Source: Solwaraspora sp. WMMD791
GTDB taxonomy: Bacteria; Actinomycetota; Actinomycetes; Mycobacteriales; Micromonosporaceae
Direction: 5' to 3'
Length of the DNA stretch: 64,000 bases
Assembly (NCBI RefSeq): GCF_029581195.1
Contig: NZ_CP120737.1
Coordinates: 868,001-932,000 of the forward strand
Below the pieces are notes generated by a model. The model worked only from the letters and a program-made list of their open reading frames with translations, made no database searches and was not told the DNA's origin. This document shows, one piece after another, positions 25,909-35,455 of the stretch. Within the stretch, counting starts at the first letter, position 1; every line of letters starts with the position of its first letter. The position numbers were made by a program, and so were the translations under genes.

Positions 25909-28900
25909 GTGACACGATCGAGAAGACTCGCGGCGGCCGGACTGGCCGCCGTACTCGTGTTCGGCCCGGGGCAACCCGGCTGGGCCGCGCCGACCAGCGG
26001 TGACAGTGCTGGTCTGCCCGCCGCCGCAGGGGTGCCGGCCGGCCAGCGCACCACGGTCACGTTGATCACCGGTGACCAGGTCACCGTCACCGGAGCCGGT
26101 GGGGCCGCGCTGCGACCGGGCGCGGGCCGCGCCGGCATGCAGTTCCGCACCTACCGCGTCGACGGGGACCTGCACGTCGTCCCGCGCGACGCGGTCGACC
26201 TGGTCCAGCGCGGCACGCTGGACCGGCGGCTGTTCAACGTCACCAAGCTGATCGAATGGGGATACCACGACGCGGCCCGCGCCGACCTGCCGCTGATCAT
26301 GACCCGCTCGGACGGCGTGGCGGCGCGCGGCACGGCCCAGCCGGACGGCGTCGAGGTGCAGCGGGACCTGCCGGCGATCGACGGCACCGCGGTCACCGCC
26401 GACAAGGCGACGATCGCCGACCTGTGGTCCACGGTGGCCGGTCGCACCGCCGCCCGGGGTGCCGACGCCGGGATCGACCGGATCTGGCTGGACGGCAAGC
26501 GTGAGATGCTGCTCGACCGCAGTGTCGCCCAGATCGGCGCACCGGCCGCCCACGACGCCGGGTTCACCGGCGCCGGCATCACCGTCGGCGTGATGGACAG
26601 CGGCGTCGACGCCGGACACCCCGACCTGGCCGACGTCGTCATCGAGTCGCGCAACTTCACCGACGCGCCAGCCGACGGCGACACCGTCGGCCACGGTACG
26701 CACGTCGCGTCGATCATCGCCGGCAGCGGTGCCGCCTCCGGCGGCAAGTACCGGGGCGTCGCTCCGGACGCGAAGATCATCTCCGCGAAGGTCTGCCCCG
26801 GCTCGTTCTGCGACGACTCCGCCATGATCGACGCGATGCACTGGCTGGCCGTGGAGAAGCAGGTCCCCGTCGTCAACATCAGCATCGGCGGCGGCGACGG
26901 GCCCGAGATCGACCCCCTGGAAGAAGCGGTCAACACCCTCACCGCACAGACCGGCACCCTGTTCGTCATCTCCGCCGGCAACGCCGGTGCCGACCGTACC
27001 GTCGGCTCACCCGGCAGCGCCGACGCGGCCCTGACCGTCGGCGCGGTCGACCGCGACGGTTCACTCGCCGACTTCTCCAGCCGTGGCCCCCGGGTCGGTG
27101 ACGACGCCGTCAAACCCGACATCACCGCGCCGGGTGTCGACATCGTCGCCGCCCGCGCCGAGGGCACCACCCTCGACATCCCGATCGACGAACACTACGT
27201 CTCCGCGCCGGGCACCTCGATGTCCGCGCCGCACATCACCGGCGCCGTCGCGCTGCTCGCCCAGCAACGCCAGGACTGGACCGCCCCGCAGTTCAAGTCC
27301 ACCCTGATGGGCTCCGCCGCGCCGCACCCCGGAACCGGTGCGTACGGCCAAGGTGCCGGCCTGGTCGACGTGGCCCGCGCCATCACCCAGACCGTGACCG
27401 CCGAGCCGGCCAGTGTCTCGTTCGGCCGGGCGATCTGGCCGCACCACGACGACGAGCCGATCACCCGGACCGTCACCTACCGCAACACCGGCACCGCGCC
27501 GATCACCCTCGACCTGACCTGGGACGTCACCGGACCCACCGGCGCGAGCGTCCCGACCGGCATGTTCACCACCAGCGCCGCGCAGGTGCAGGTGCCGGCC
27601 GGCGGTACGGCCAGCGTCGAGGTCACCGCCGACACCCGGGCCGAGGCCGCCGACGGCTTCTACAGCGGCCACCTGGTCGCCACCGCCGGCCAGACCCGCG
27701 TCGTCACCCCGGTCGGGGTGCACCGCGAAGTCGAGAGCTACGACATCACCGTCGCCCACCTCGACTCGTCCGGAGAGCCAACCGCAGAGCACTTCACCGC
27801 CCTCATCGGTCTGGACACCGACTACGCCGACCTCGTCTACGACCCGGACGGCACCGCGACCGTACGGGTGCCCAAGGGCCGCTACGGTGTGTTCAGCAGC
27901 ATCGACGAGTTCGATGAGGACGGGGACCCCCTCGCCAGCGCGGTGCTCGTGCAGCCCGAGGTGAACCTCACCGAGGAGGTCACGGTCACGCTGGACGCCC
28001 GCGAGGCCGAGCCGGTCAGCGTCACCATCCCGCAGGCCAACGCCCGCACCGACACCGTCGAACTCTCGGTGGCCTTCGGGACGGAGGCAGGAGCGCTGAA
28101 CGTCAGCGCCTCGTACCCGAGCTTCGACGGGGTGTCGACCAAGAACCTCGGTACGGAGCCCGTGTCGTGGATCAACTCGGCGATCTCCCACCACTGGTAC
28201 AAGCCGGACGGCGAGGGTGGCTTCGCCAACAGCCCGTACACGTACGCCCTCGGTGAGATGTTCAGCGGTAGCTTCCCGACCGGTTACCAGAAGGACTATC
28301 AGGCCGCCGAGCTGGCCCGGGTCCGCCAGGACTTCCGGGGCGTCAAGACCGGGGAGGTCACCGATCGGCTGATCTATGCCGTGTTCGACAACCCGTCCCT
28401 GGCGTCGTTCGGCTCGCTGACCGAGGTCGCCGTCCCGGGTGAGCGGATCGAGTGGTACAGCACCGAGCAGGTCGCCTGGTTCTCCGACCTGTTCTTCTCC
28501 AACCCGGCCGAGGACGGCTGGCTGGAGTCGGTGTCGTTCCTGTACGAACCGGCCCGTCCGTACACCGCCGGTGGTCGGCACACCGACACCTGGAACCTGC
28601 CGCCGTCCGGTCCGGCGATGCCGGCCCTGCCCGCACCGTACGGCTGGGTCAGCCGGCTCGGCGACGAGATCGTCGCGGAGGTGCCCCTGTTCGGTGACGC
28701 CGCCGGCCACGCCGGCATGTCGACGTCGGTGACCGAACGCACGGCCCTCTACCGTGACGGCGAGCTCGTCGACGAGTGGGAGGTCGGCGGGTTCGGCTAC
28801 TTCGTCGTGCCACCTGGGCAGGCCGAGTACCGGTTGGAGACCTCCGCCACCCGCGACGTCAGCGACCTCGCCACCGAGGTGAGCCTGGCCTGGACGTTCC

Positions 28901-29262
28901 AGTCCGGGCGGGTCAACGGTGACGAGCCGCGCGAGCTGCCGGTGATGGTGGCGCGCCCCGCGCCGCCGGTCGACGAGACCGGCACCGCCGCTGCCGGCGA
29001 GCAGGTCGACATCCCGGTGGCGGTCCGTCGGCAGACCGGCGTCACCGTCAACCTGGACGCGGTGTCGGTCGAGGTCTCCTACGACGACGGCACCACCTGG
29101 CTACCGGCCCCGGTGCGCGCCGACGGTCGCAACTGGGTTGCCACCGTGCAGCACCCCGACAGCGACGGGTACGTGTCGCTGCGGATCGGGGCGGAGGACC
29201 GCCAGGGCAACACGTTCACCCAGACGGTGATCCACGCCTACCGGCTGGCCGCCGCCGACTGA
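25909..29262 (+). CDS. Large secreted S8 serine peptidase (subtilase)
   Basis: A 1,117-aa protein. GTG 25909 follows GGGGAGGTACAG. A Sec signal (residues ~1-26, WAAP) and a propeptide-like region (~45-205) precede the peptidase domain (~205-500). The triad is complete: D230 (VMDSGVD), H262 (GHGTHVAS) and S437 (GTSMSAP), with the oxyanion Asn in SAGNAG. Downstream (~510-620) is an Ig-like/Fn-like beta domain, then a long C-terminal region (~620-1117) with no domain I can name. Size and layout match the roughly 1,100-1,200-aa subtilases secreted by many streptomycetes. It stands alone between two terminators. It differs sharply from the dead mycosin-like protein at 11423. Confidence 0.92.
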   Translation: MTRSRRLAAAGLAAVLVFGPGQPGWAAPTSGDSAGLPAAAGVPAGQRTTVTLITGDQVTVTGAGGAALRPGAGRAGMQFRTYRVDGDLHVVPRDAVDLVQRGTLDRRLFNVTKLIEWGYHDAARADLPLIMTRSDGVAARGTAQPDGVEVQRDLPAIDGTAVTADKATIADLWSTVAGRTAARGADAGIDRIWLDGKREMLLDRSVAQIGAPAAHDAGFTGAGITVGVMDSGVDAGHPDLADVVIESRNFTDAPADGDTVGHGTHVASIIAGSGAASGGKYRGVAPDAKIISAKVCPGSFCDDSAMIDAMHWLAVEKQVPVVNISIGGGDGPEIDPLEEAVNTLTAQTGTLFVISAGNAGADRTVGSPGSADAALTVGAVDRDGSLADFSSRGPRVGDDAVKPDITAPGVDIVAARAEGTTLDIPIDEHYVSAPGTSMSAPHITGAVALLAQQRQDWTAPQFKSTLMGSAAPHPGTGAYGQGAGLVDVARAITQTVTAEPASVSFGRAIWPHHDDEPITRTVTYRNTGTAPITLDLTWDVTGPTGASVPTGMFTTSAAQVQVPAGGTASVEVTADTRAEAADGFYSGHLVATAGQTRVVTPVGVHREVESYDITVAHLDSSGEPTAEHFTALIGLDTDYADLVYDPDGTATVRVPKGRYGVFSSIDEFDEDGDPLASAVLVQPEVNLTEEVTVTLDAREAEPVSVTIPQANARTDTVELSVAFGTEAGALNVSASYPSFDGVSTKNLGTEPVSWINSAISHHWYKPDGEGGFANSPYTYALGEMFSGSFPTGYQKDYQAAELARVRQDFRGVKTGEVTDRLIYAVFDNPSLASFGSLTEVAVPGERIEWYSTEQVAWFSDLFFSNPAEDGWLESVSFLYEPARPYTAGGRHTDTWNLPPSGPAMPALPAPYGWVSRLGDEIVAEVPLFGDAAGHAGMSTSVTERTALYRDGELVDEWEVGGFGYFVVPPGQAEYRLETSATRDVSDLATEVSLAWTFQSGRVNGDEPRELPVMVARPAPPVDETGTAAAGEQVDIPVAVRRQTGVTVNLDAVSVEVSYDDGTTWLPAPVRADGRNWVATVQHPDSDGYVSLRIGAEDRQGNTFTQTVIHAYRLAAAD

Positions 29263-29280
29263 CGTCACGCACTCCGCGAC

Positions 29281-29326
29281 GGCCCTGGTGGCCGTGACCC
29301 GTACCCGGGCCACGGCCACCGGGGCC
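29281..29326 (+). terminator. Terminator after the subtilase
   Basis: GGTGGCCGTG (29287-29296) pairs with CACGGCCACC (29311-29320); GGCC on both outer sides extends the stem after a 2-nt mismatch. Confidence 0.7.
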
Positions 29327-29349
29327 GCGTCGTTCCGGCCACCCGATGT

Positions 29350-29414
29350 GTTGATCGACTTCGCCTGGTCGACTCGACACGCCGACACCCTGTCAGATCA
29401 CCCGCATTCGATCA
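29350..29414. repeat. Dispersed intergenic repeat, copy 1
   Basis: A ~65-bp element beginning GTTGATCGACTTCGCCTGGT and ending near ATTCGATCAT. It matches copies at 34286 and 36325 with a few substitutions. It lies in the gap before pglW, beyond the terminator. Confidence 0.75.
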
Positions 29415-29479
29415 TGACCAACCCGGCCAGCGGGGACGGCCTGCCGACCCAGGTTGCCCCGGCCCATAGGATCGCAGGC

Positions 29480-32400
29480 ATGCAGGAGGGCCGGTGGACG
29501 TCGATCACGCCGTCGCAGTTCGCACACGAGCGCGAGGCGCTGGCGCACCTGCAGGGGCTGCTGCCCGACACCGAGCCGTTCCGGGCCTGGTCGAACTTCA
29601 CCTTCACCGCTGACACCGGGCACCCGTACGAGGTCGATCTGCTGGTCGCCACGCCCGGCGGGCTGCACCTGATCGAGATCAAGAGCTTCACCGGCCGGCT
29701 GATCTCCAGCGGGTCCAACTGGATCCACCAGCAGCCCGGCGGTGGTGTGCACACCCTCGACAACCCGCTGCACTTGGCCGATGCCAAGGCGAAACGCCTC
29801 AAATCACTTCTGCAGGCGGCTGCGGCGGCCAGCGGCGGCGGGCGCGGCAACCGGATCCGGGTGCCGTTCATCCAGGCGGCGGTCTTCCTCAGCAAACCCG
29901 GCCTGAAGGTGGCCCTGTCCGACCACCACCGGCACAACGTGTACGGCCCGCAGCCGCCCGCCGACCGGGAGACCGCGGGCCGCGAGCCCGCCGTCGGTGG
30001 CGGCAGCAGCAGCGGTGACCTGCCGCCGATCGGCACCGGCCTGCTGCTGCGCCCACCCTGCGACGAACGCCACCGGGTCACCCCGGAGCTGTCCCGCGCC
30101 CTGCCGGGGCTGCTGGAGAAGGTCGGCATCGCCCGCAGCCGCCGCCACCTGCAGATCGGCTCCTGGGAGCTGCAGCCCCGCCCCTTCGACGTCGGCCCCA
30201 CCTGGCAGGACCACCACGCCACCCACCGGGAGCTGCCCCGGGAGCGCCGCCGGGTGCGGATCTACCTGGTGGAACGCAACGCGGTGCAGGCGCAGCGGGC
30301 CAGCATCGAGCGCGCCGCCCGCCGGGAGATGCGGGTGCTGCACGGCATCAGCCACCCCAACATCGTGCAGGTCGACGCGATGGAGCCGCACGAGGCCGGC
30401 CCGGCGCTGGTGTTCCGCCACGACCCGCGCTGGCTGCGGCTGGACCACTACCTCGCGCAGTACGGCGACCGGCTCGAACCGGCCAGCCGGGTCACCCTGA
30501 TCCGGCAACTGGCCGAGACCCTGGCGTACGCCCACGGCCGGCACCTGCACCACCGGGCGTTGTCGGCGCGCAGCATCTTCGTCACCCCGGCACCGGCACG
30601 GGGCGGCCGGCGGCGCGGCAACGACGAGGACGGCTGGCTCTGCCCGCAGCTGCTGGTCAGTGACTGGCAGGCGGCGACCCGGGCCGCTGACGGCGCGGGC
30701 AGCGCCACCGTCGGCACCGCCGGCACCGGCTCCGACGAGCCGATCCTCGCCTCCAGCCACGCCGCCGATCATCTGGAACGCTCCGCCGAGGCGTACCTCG
30801 CCCCCGAGTTGAGCTCACCGGCGCCGGACCCGGTGGCGATGGACGTCTTCGGGCTCGGCGCGGTGGCGTACCTGATCCTGACCGGGCAGCCGCCGGCCGG
30901 CAAACGCACCGAACTGCTCGCCCGGCTCGCCAAGGAGAACGGTCTGCGGGCGTCGGCGGTGACCGACACGGCCTCGCAGTTCGCCGACGAGCTGATCCAG
31001 GCGGCGACCGCACCGGTGCCGACCCAGCGGCTGACCACGGTCGCCGAGTTCGTGGAGATGCTGGAGGTGGTCGAGGACGAGCTGACCGCCCCCCCGTCGC
31101 CGCCGGCGGCCACCCCGACGGCACCAGCGGACGCCACCAACCCGGCGACCGGCACCGCCACGGATCCGAGTCGACCGGAACCGAGTCGACCGGAACCGGA
31201 GCCGGTCCAGCAGCCGGTCCAGATCGATCCGCTGGAGGCGCGGCCGGGCGACACCGTCGGCGAGTGGACGATCACCAAACGGCTCGGCACCGGGTCGACC
31301 TGCCGGGCCTTCCTGGCCCACAACGACCGGACCGGCCGCGACGAGGTGCTCAAGGTCGGCCTCTCCGACGAGAAGGCCGCCCGACTGGCCCGCGAGGCCG
31401 AGGTGCTCGGGCCGCTGACCGACTCCCGGGTGATCCGGCTGGCCCGGCCCGATCCGCTGCGGATCGGCAACCGTACGCTGATCGTGCTCGAACACGCCGG
31501 TGAGCGGACCCTGGCCCGGCAGCTGCGCGACGAGGGCCGGCTCACCGTCGACGAGCTGGAAAACTACAGCGACTACCTGTTCGGCGCGCTGGACTACCTC
31601 GAAGGCGAAGGCGTCTACCACCGCGACATCAAGCCGGACAACATCGCCATCCGGATCCGCACCAACCGGACCCGTCAGCTGGTGCTGTTCGACTTCTCGT
31701 TGGCCGCCGTGTCGGTCAAGGAGATCACCGCCGGTACGCCGCGCTACCTCGACCCGTTCCTCGGCACCGCCGAGCGGCCGGTGTTCGACCGGTCTGCCGA
31801 GTGGTACGCCCTGGCGGTCACCCTGCACGAGATGGCCTCCGGCGAGCTGCCGGTCTGGGGCGACGGGGCCACCGAGCCGCAGTTGACCGAGGGCCCGCCG
31901 CTGCTGGCCGCCGAGGCGTTCGACCCGGCGATCCGCGACGGCCTGATCGCCTTCTTCGAGGAGGCACTGCACCGCGACGCCCGGCGCCGGTTCAGCTCGC
32001 TCAAGGACATGCGCGACGCCTGGCAGCGGCTGTTCCGCCAGTCCGACGCGAGCGCACCGGCCGGCACCGACCATCCGGAGCCGGTCGACGACGAGATCGA
32101 CGCCGACGCTGCGGCGGCGGCCCGCGACGAGGCGGCGACCCGGGCGACCCGGGCGACGGCGTTGGAGTCCGCCGGACTGACTCCCCGGGCGATCTCCGCC
32201 GCCCACCGGCTGGACGCCAACACCGTCGGTGACCTGCTCACGGTGGCGCCCCGGCTGGCGCACCTGCGGGGGCTCGGTGCCCGTACCCGACAGGAGCTGC
32301 AGCGCCGGGTGAAGGAGTGGCGGGCCCGGCTCGGCGAACGGGAGCCGGTGGCTGCCAGCCAGGCGGAACGCCGCGCCGCCTCCGCCGAAGCGACCCCGGC

Positions 32401-34243
32401 CGCCGTCGGCGCCGACGGCGACGTGGAGCTGCTGCGGGTCGGCCTCGACGCGATCGCCGCGCTGCTGGTGCCCGCGCCGAACACCCGTAACCCGACCGAG
32501 GCGCAGGCCACCCGGCTGCTGCTGGCCCTGCCCGATGCCCGTGGCGTACTGCCGGATCTGCCGCCGTGGCCTCGGCAGCCGCTGGTCGCCAAGGCGGTCT
32601 CGGTCACCCCGGGCCGGATCGCGCAGATCCTCGGCAAGCAGCGCCGCCGGTGGCGCGGCCTGCCGGTGGTACGCAGTCTGCGTACCCAGGTGATCGGGTT
32701 GCTGGCCGACAGTGGCCGGGTGATGTCGGTCGATGAGTTGGCGGCTGCGTTGCTGGCCAGCCGAGGTTCGGTGCGCACCGGCGAGCAGTTGCGGATGGCG
32801 GTGGCCCGGGCGGCGGTGCGGGCGGCGATCGAGATCGACGCGTTGGAGGAGGACCAGCGCCTGCTGCTGCGCCGGCACAGCGACACCCACCCCGGGTCGG
32901 CCGGCGACGGCGGCACCGCCGCAGGCCCGCAGCAGGCGGACCGGCAGCCCACGGTACGGGAGCCCGCAGCGGCGGCGGACCGGCTGCTGGTCGCATTGGA
33001 AGCCGGCGACGAGGACCCGCCGGACACGCCGACCGCGCCGGCGCTGCTGGACTACGCCGACGCGCTCGGCCGGGCCGCTGACCGGCTCGCCGACAGTGAG
33101 GTGCTTCCTAGCCCGGCGACGGTGCTGCGTACCCTCGCCGGGGTGAGCGCCCCCGGAGGCGCGGCCGAGGTGGTCGACGAACGCCGCCGGGTGACCCTGG
33201 CCGCCGCCGCCGCCCAGCGGGCGGCGGCCAACGCCCGGCTGGAGATCTACCCGAAGGATCTGTCGCCGGTGCGGGCGTTGCGGCTGTCCCAGGCCGGTGT
33301 GCTGCCGGCGGCCGGCCCCGGCCAGCCGACCGCACCGACTGACGCGCCGCCCACCGGGTCGACTGACGCGTCGGGCGTCATCGGTTCGGTGCCCCGGCAG
33401 GCGACATTGACCGCCGAGCAGATCGCCGCCCGGGTGCGCGGCCGGTTCCCGGAGCTGGCTCCGCTGCCGCCACCGGCGCAACTGGACAAACTGCTCGCCC
33501 AGGCCGGCTTCGACCTGCGGATGGTCGGCGACGTGTGGGTGGCCCCGCCCCGTCCACTGTCGTCGTCGATGTCGATCATCCGGCGTCGGTCGTCGGCGTC
33601 GACTCCGACGACGTCCTGGCTGGCCGACTCACCGGAGTTGGCGGCGGCGCTGCGCGCCGAGGAGCGGCTGTCCGCTCCCGGTGACGGTTTCCGGGCGTTG
33701 ACGGTGCGGCTGAGCCGCTACCCGGCCGCCGCCGACGAGCTGGTCCGCCGCTTCGGCGCCCGGCCGGTGAGCGTGGCCGACCGGTTCCTGCGGCACCTGC
33801 GGGCCCTGGTCGACTCGCGTCCGAAGCCGACCTGGGCCACGGTGCTCGGCGCGGACCTGGCCGAGCCGGGTTCGCGGGCGGCGCTCAAACTCGGCGAGTA
33901 CGTCGACGAGGCGTGGCAGCGGGCCCTGCCCGAGCTGCTGGCCGAACTGGGTGCGACGACCCCACCGGCTGACTCCGGCTCACCCGCTGCGTCCGGCTGG
34001 TCTGCCGGGCCGCTGCTGCTGTATGACGCGGCACCGTTGGCCCGCTGGCGGTCGATGCCCCGGCTGGACACCCTCGCGGAGGCGGCCCGCTCCGGTGCGG
34101 GCACCCTGTGGCTGCTCTGCCCGGCCGAGGATCCGCAGGCGCTGCCGAAGCTCGACGGTGAGGTGGTGCGGGTCAGCGAGAACGAGTGGATCCCGCTGCC
34201 GGACGCCTGGGTGGCCAACGCCCACCGCAGCGTGGCGGCCTGA
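29480..34243 (+). CDS. pglW: PglW: NERD-domain Ser/Thr protein kinase of the Pgl/BREX-2 phage defence system
   Basis: A 1,587-aa protein, close to known PglW (about 1,500 aa). ATG 29480 is chosen; the upstream extension runs through the intergenic repeat. Residues ~15-200: NERD nuclease-like domain with VDLLV and IEIK (E66, K68). Residues ~255-470: a kinase fold whose HRD motif reads HHRALS (A360), so a pseudokinase. Residues ~590-850: a second kinase with GTGSTCRAF, K625, HRDIKPDN (H714-N721) and DFS (738-740), which looks active. Residues ~895-950 resemble a helix-hairpin-helix domain. The ~650-residue C-terminus is helical and unassigned. In Streptomyces coelicolor PglW acts with PglX, PglY and PglZ to limit phiC31-type phage growth. 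pglX follows at 38858. Confidence 0.93.
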   Translation: MQEGRWTSITPSQFAHEREALAHLQGLLPDTEPFRAWSNFTFTADTGHPYEVDLLVATPGGLHLIEIKSFTGRLISSGSNWIHQQPGGGVHTLDNPLHLADAKAKRLKSLLQAAAAASGGGRGNRIRVPFIQAAVFLSKPGLKVALSDHHRHNVYGPQPPADRETAGREPAVGGGSSSGDLPPIGTGLLLRPPCDERHRVTPELSRALPGLLEKVGIARSRRHLQIGSWELQPRPFDVGPTWQDHHATHRELPRERRRVRIYLVERNAVQAQRASIERAARREMRVLHGISHPNIVQVDAMEPHEAGPALVFRHDPRWLRLDHYLAQYGDRLEPASRVTLIRQLAETLAYAHGRHLHHRALSARSIFVTPAPARGGRRRGNDEDGWLCPQLLVSDWQAATRAADGAGSATVGTAGTGSDEPILASSHAADHLERSAEAYLAPELSSPAPDPVAMDVFGLGAVAYLILTGQPPAGKRTELLARLAKENGLRASAVTDTASQFADELIQAATAPVPTQRLTTVAEFVEMLEVVEDELTAPPSPPAATPTAPADATNPATGTATDPSRPEPSRPEPEPVQQPVQIDPLEARPGDTVGEWTITKRLGTGSTCRAFLAHNDRTGRDEVLKVGLSDEKAARLAREAEVLGPLTDSRVIRLARPDPLRIGNRTLIVLEHAGERTLARQLRDEGRLTVDELENYSDYLFGALDYLEGEGVYHRDIKPDNIAIRIRTNRTRQLVLFDFSLAAVSVKEITAGTPRYLDPFLGTAERPVFDRSAEWYALAVTLHEMASGELPVWGDGATEPQLTEGPPLLAAEAFDPAIRDGLIAFFEEALHRDARRRFSSLKDMRDAWQRLFRQSDASAPAGTDHPEPVDDEIDADAAAAARDEAATRATRATALESAGLTPRAISAAHRLDANTVGDLLTVAPRLAHLRGLGARTRQELQRRVKEWRARLGEREPVAASQAERRAASAEATPAAVGADGDVELLRVGLDAIAALLVPAPNTRNPTEAQATRLLLALPDARGVLPDLPPWPRQPLVAKAVSVTPGRIAQILGKQRRRWRGLPVVRSLRTQVIGLLADSGRVMSVDELAAALLASRGSVRTGEQLRMAVARAAVRAAIEIDALEEDQRLLLRRHSDTHPGSAGDGGTAAGPQQADRQPTVREPAAAADRLLVALEAGDEDPPDTPTAPALLDYADALGRAADRLADSEVLPSPATVLRTLAGVSAPGGAAEVVDERRRVTLAAAAAQRAAANARLEIYPKDLSPVRALRLSQAGVLPAAGPGQPTAPTDAPPTGSTDASGVIGSVPRQATLTAEQIAARVRGRFPELAPLPPPAQLDKLLAQAGFDLRMVGDVWVAPPRPLSSSMSIIRRRSSASTPTTSWLADSPELAAALRAEERLSAPGDGFRALTVRLSRYPAAADELVRRFGARPVSVADRFLRHLRALVDSRPKPTWATVLGADLAEPGSRAALKLGEYVDEAWQRALPELLAELGATTPPADSGSPAASGWSAGPLLLYDAAPLARWRSMPRLDTLAEAARSGAGTLWLLCPAEDPQALPKLDGEVVRVSENEWIPLPDAWVANAHRSVAA

Positions 34244-34285
34244 CCCGCCCGGCTCCTGCTGCCTGCTCCCGCCTCGGGTCGCCTC

Positions 34286-34350
34286 GTGATCCACTTCGCC
34301 TGGTCGACTCGCCACGCCGACACCCCGTCAGATCACCAGCATCCGATCGC
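34286..34350. repeat. Dispersed intergenic repeat, copy 2
   Basis: GTGATCCACTTCGCCTGGTC... through ...CAGCATCCGATCG. It shares with copy 3 all but a handful of positions. It lies in the 195-bp gap after pglW, which otherwise shows no gene. Confidence 0.8.
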
Positions 34351-34438
34351 GGCAACCCCGTCCACAGGCGTCCCGGTTGTCCACAGACCACCCTGGTGAC
34401 GGCAGCGCCAGCGCGGCTGGGCGGGCACCCTCGGCGGC

Positions 34439-35425
34439 ATGGACCCGCAGCTGCGTACCCTGCTCGACCGCAACCACGGCGTGCTCTGCCGGCGCGACGC
34501 CGCCGAGGTGGTGCCGTCCTGGGCGATCGACGTGGCCCGCCGTGAAGGGCGGGTACGCCGAATCCTGCCCGGCGTGTACGCCGACACCCTGCTGCTCGGC
34601 ACCGCTGCCGCCACCGGCACCGCTGCCGCCGCCGGCGCCGGCGACCCCGGCCGGTTCCCGGCCGCCGGGCTGGGCGGGCTCGACCCTGCACGGGCCCGGC
34701 GGGCGGCGCTCGGCTACGCCGACGGGCGGGGCGCGTTCAGCCACCTGACCGCGCTGCACCTGTGGGGGCTGTGGCAGCCGGCAGCTGGCGAGCCGGTGCA
34801 CCTGACGGTCCCGGCGACGGTACGGCTGAGCAACCACCCCGGGCTGGTGGTGCACCACGTACGCGGGTTCAGCCTCGACGCGCCGGACACGCTGACCCGG
34901 CATGGGGTGCCGGTGACCCGGCTGGACCGGGCCCTGGTGGACTCGTGGCCGCTGCTGCCAGCGGGGGAGCGGCGCGGCCCGGTGATCCAGGCGGTGGCGG
35001 GGCGGCACAGCACCCCGGGGCGCATCGGCGCGGCGCTGGCCGGTGCGCCGAAGCTGCCCGGCCGGGCGCAGCTGCGGGAGCTGCTGGGCAAGCTTGCGGC
35101 GGGCTGCCACAGCCCGTTGGAGATCTGGGGCCACGACCACGTCTTCACCGGTGCCGGGATGCCGCCGCTGCGCCGGCAGGTGCGGGTCAGCGACGGGCGG
35201 CGCACCTGCTATCTCGACGTGTACGCCGAGGCGCAACGGGTCGCGTTCGAGTTGGACGGCGCGAGTGCGCACGGCGCGCCGGGTCAGCGGGAGGTGGACC
35301 TACGCCGGGACGCCTGGCTGGCCACGCTGGGCATCCAGGTGGTGCGGTTCAGCCACCGGCGGCTGGTGCACGACACCGCCGAGGTACGTCGGGAGATCCT
35401 CGCCGTGCTGGCTGCCCGCCGCTGA
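34439..35425 (+). CDS. DUF559 (Vsr-like) endonuclease-domain protein with AbiEi-like N-terminus
   Basis: A 328-aa protein. The N-terminal ~55 residues (LRTLLDRNHGVLCRRDA...GRVRRILPGVYAD) resemble the winged helix of AbiEi-type antitoxin-like proteins. The middle (~100-180: AFSHLTALHLWGL, VTRLDRALVDSW) continues that family's usual pattern. The C-terminus (~230-328) matches DUF559: YLDVYAEAQRVAFELDG followed by RRDAWLATLGIQVVRFSHRRL, a PD-(D/E)XK-type fold in which the D, E/Q-rich strand is partly changed. Such genes are frequent and often scattered in actinomycetes, so membership of the defence system is only suggested by position between pglW and pglX. Confidence 0.8.
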   Translation: MDPQLRTLLDRNHGVLCRRDAAEVVPSWAIDVARREGRVRRILPGVYADTLLLGTAAATGTAAAAGAGDPGRFPAAGLGGLDPARARRAALGYADGRGAFSHLTALHLWGLWQPAAGEPVHLTVPATVRLSNHPGLVVHHVRGFSLDAPDTLTRHGVPVTRLDRALVDSWPLLPAGERRGPVIQAVAGRHSTPGRIGAALAGAPKLPGRAQLRELLGKLAAGCHSPLEIWGHDHVFTGAGMPPLRRQVRVSDGRRTCYLDVYAEAQRVAFELDGASAHGAPGQREVDLRRDAWLATLGIQVVRFSHRRLVHDTAEVRREILAVLAARR

Positions 35426-35455
35426 CCGGCCACCCCCGTCAGCCAGCCCGCGCTT

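Noticed and set aside
30815-33481. Antisense frame of 888 codons under pglW; similar ones at 48141-50408, 52154-54376 and 62252-63979
   Set aside because: Shadow frames of well-supported genes with no recognisable motif.
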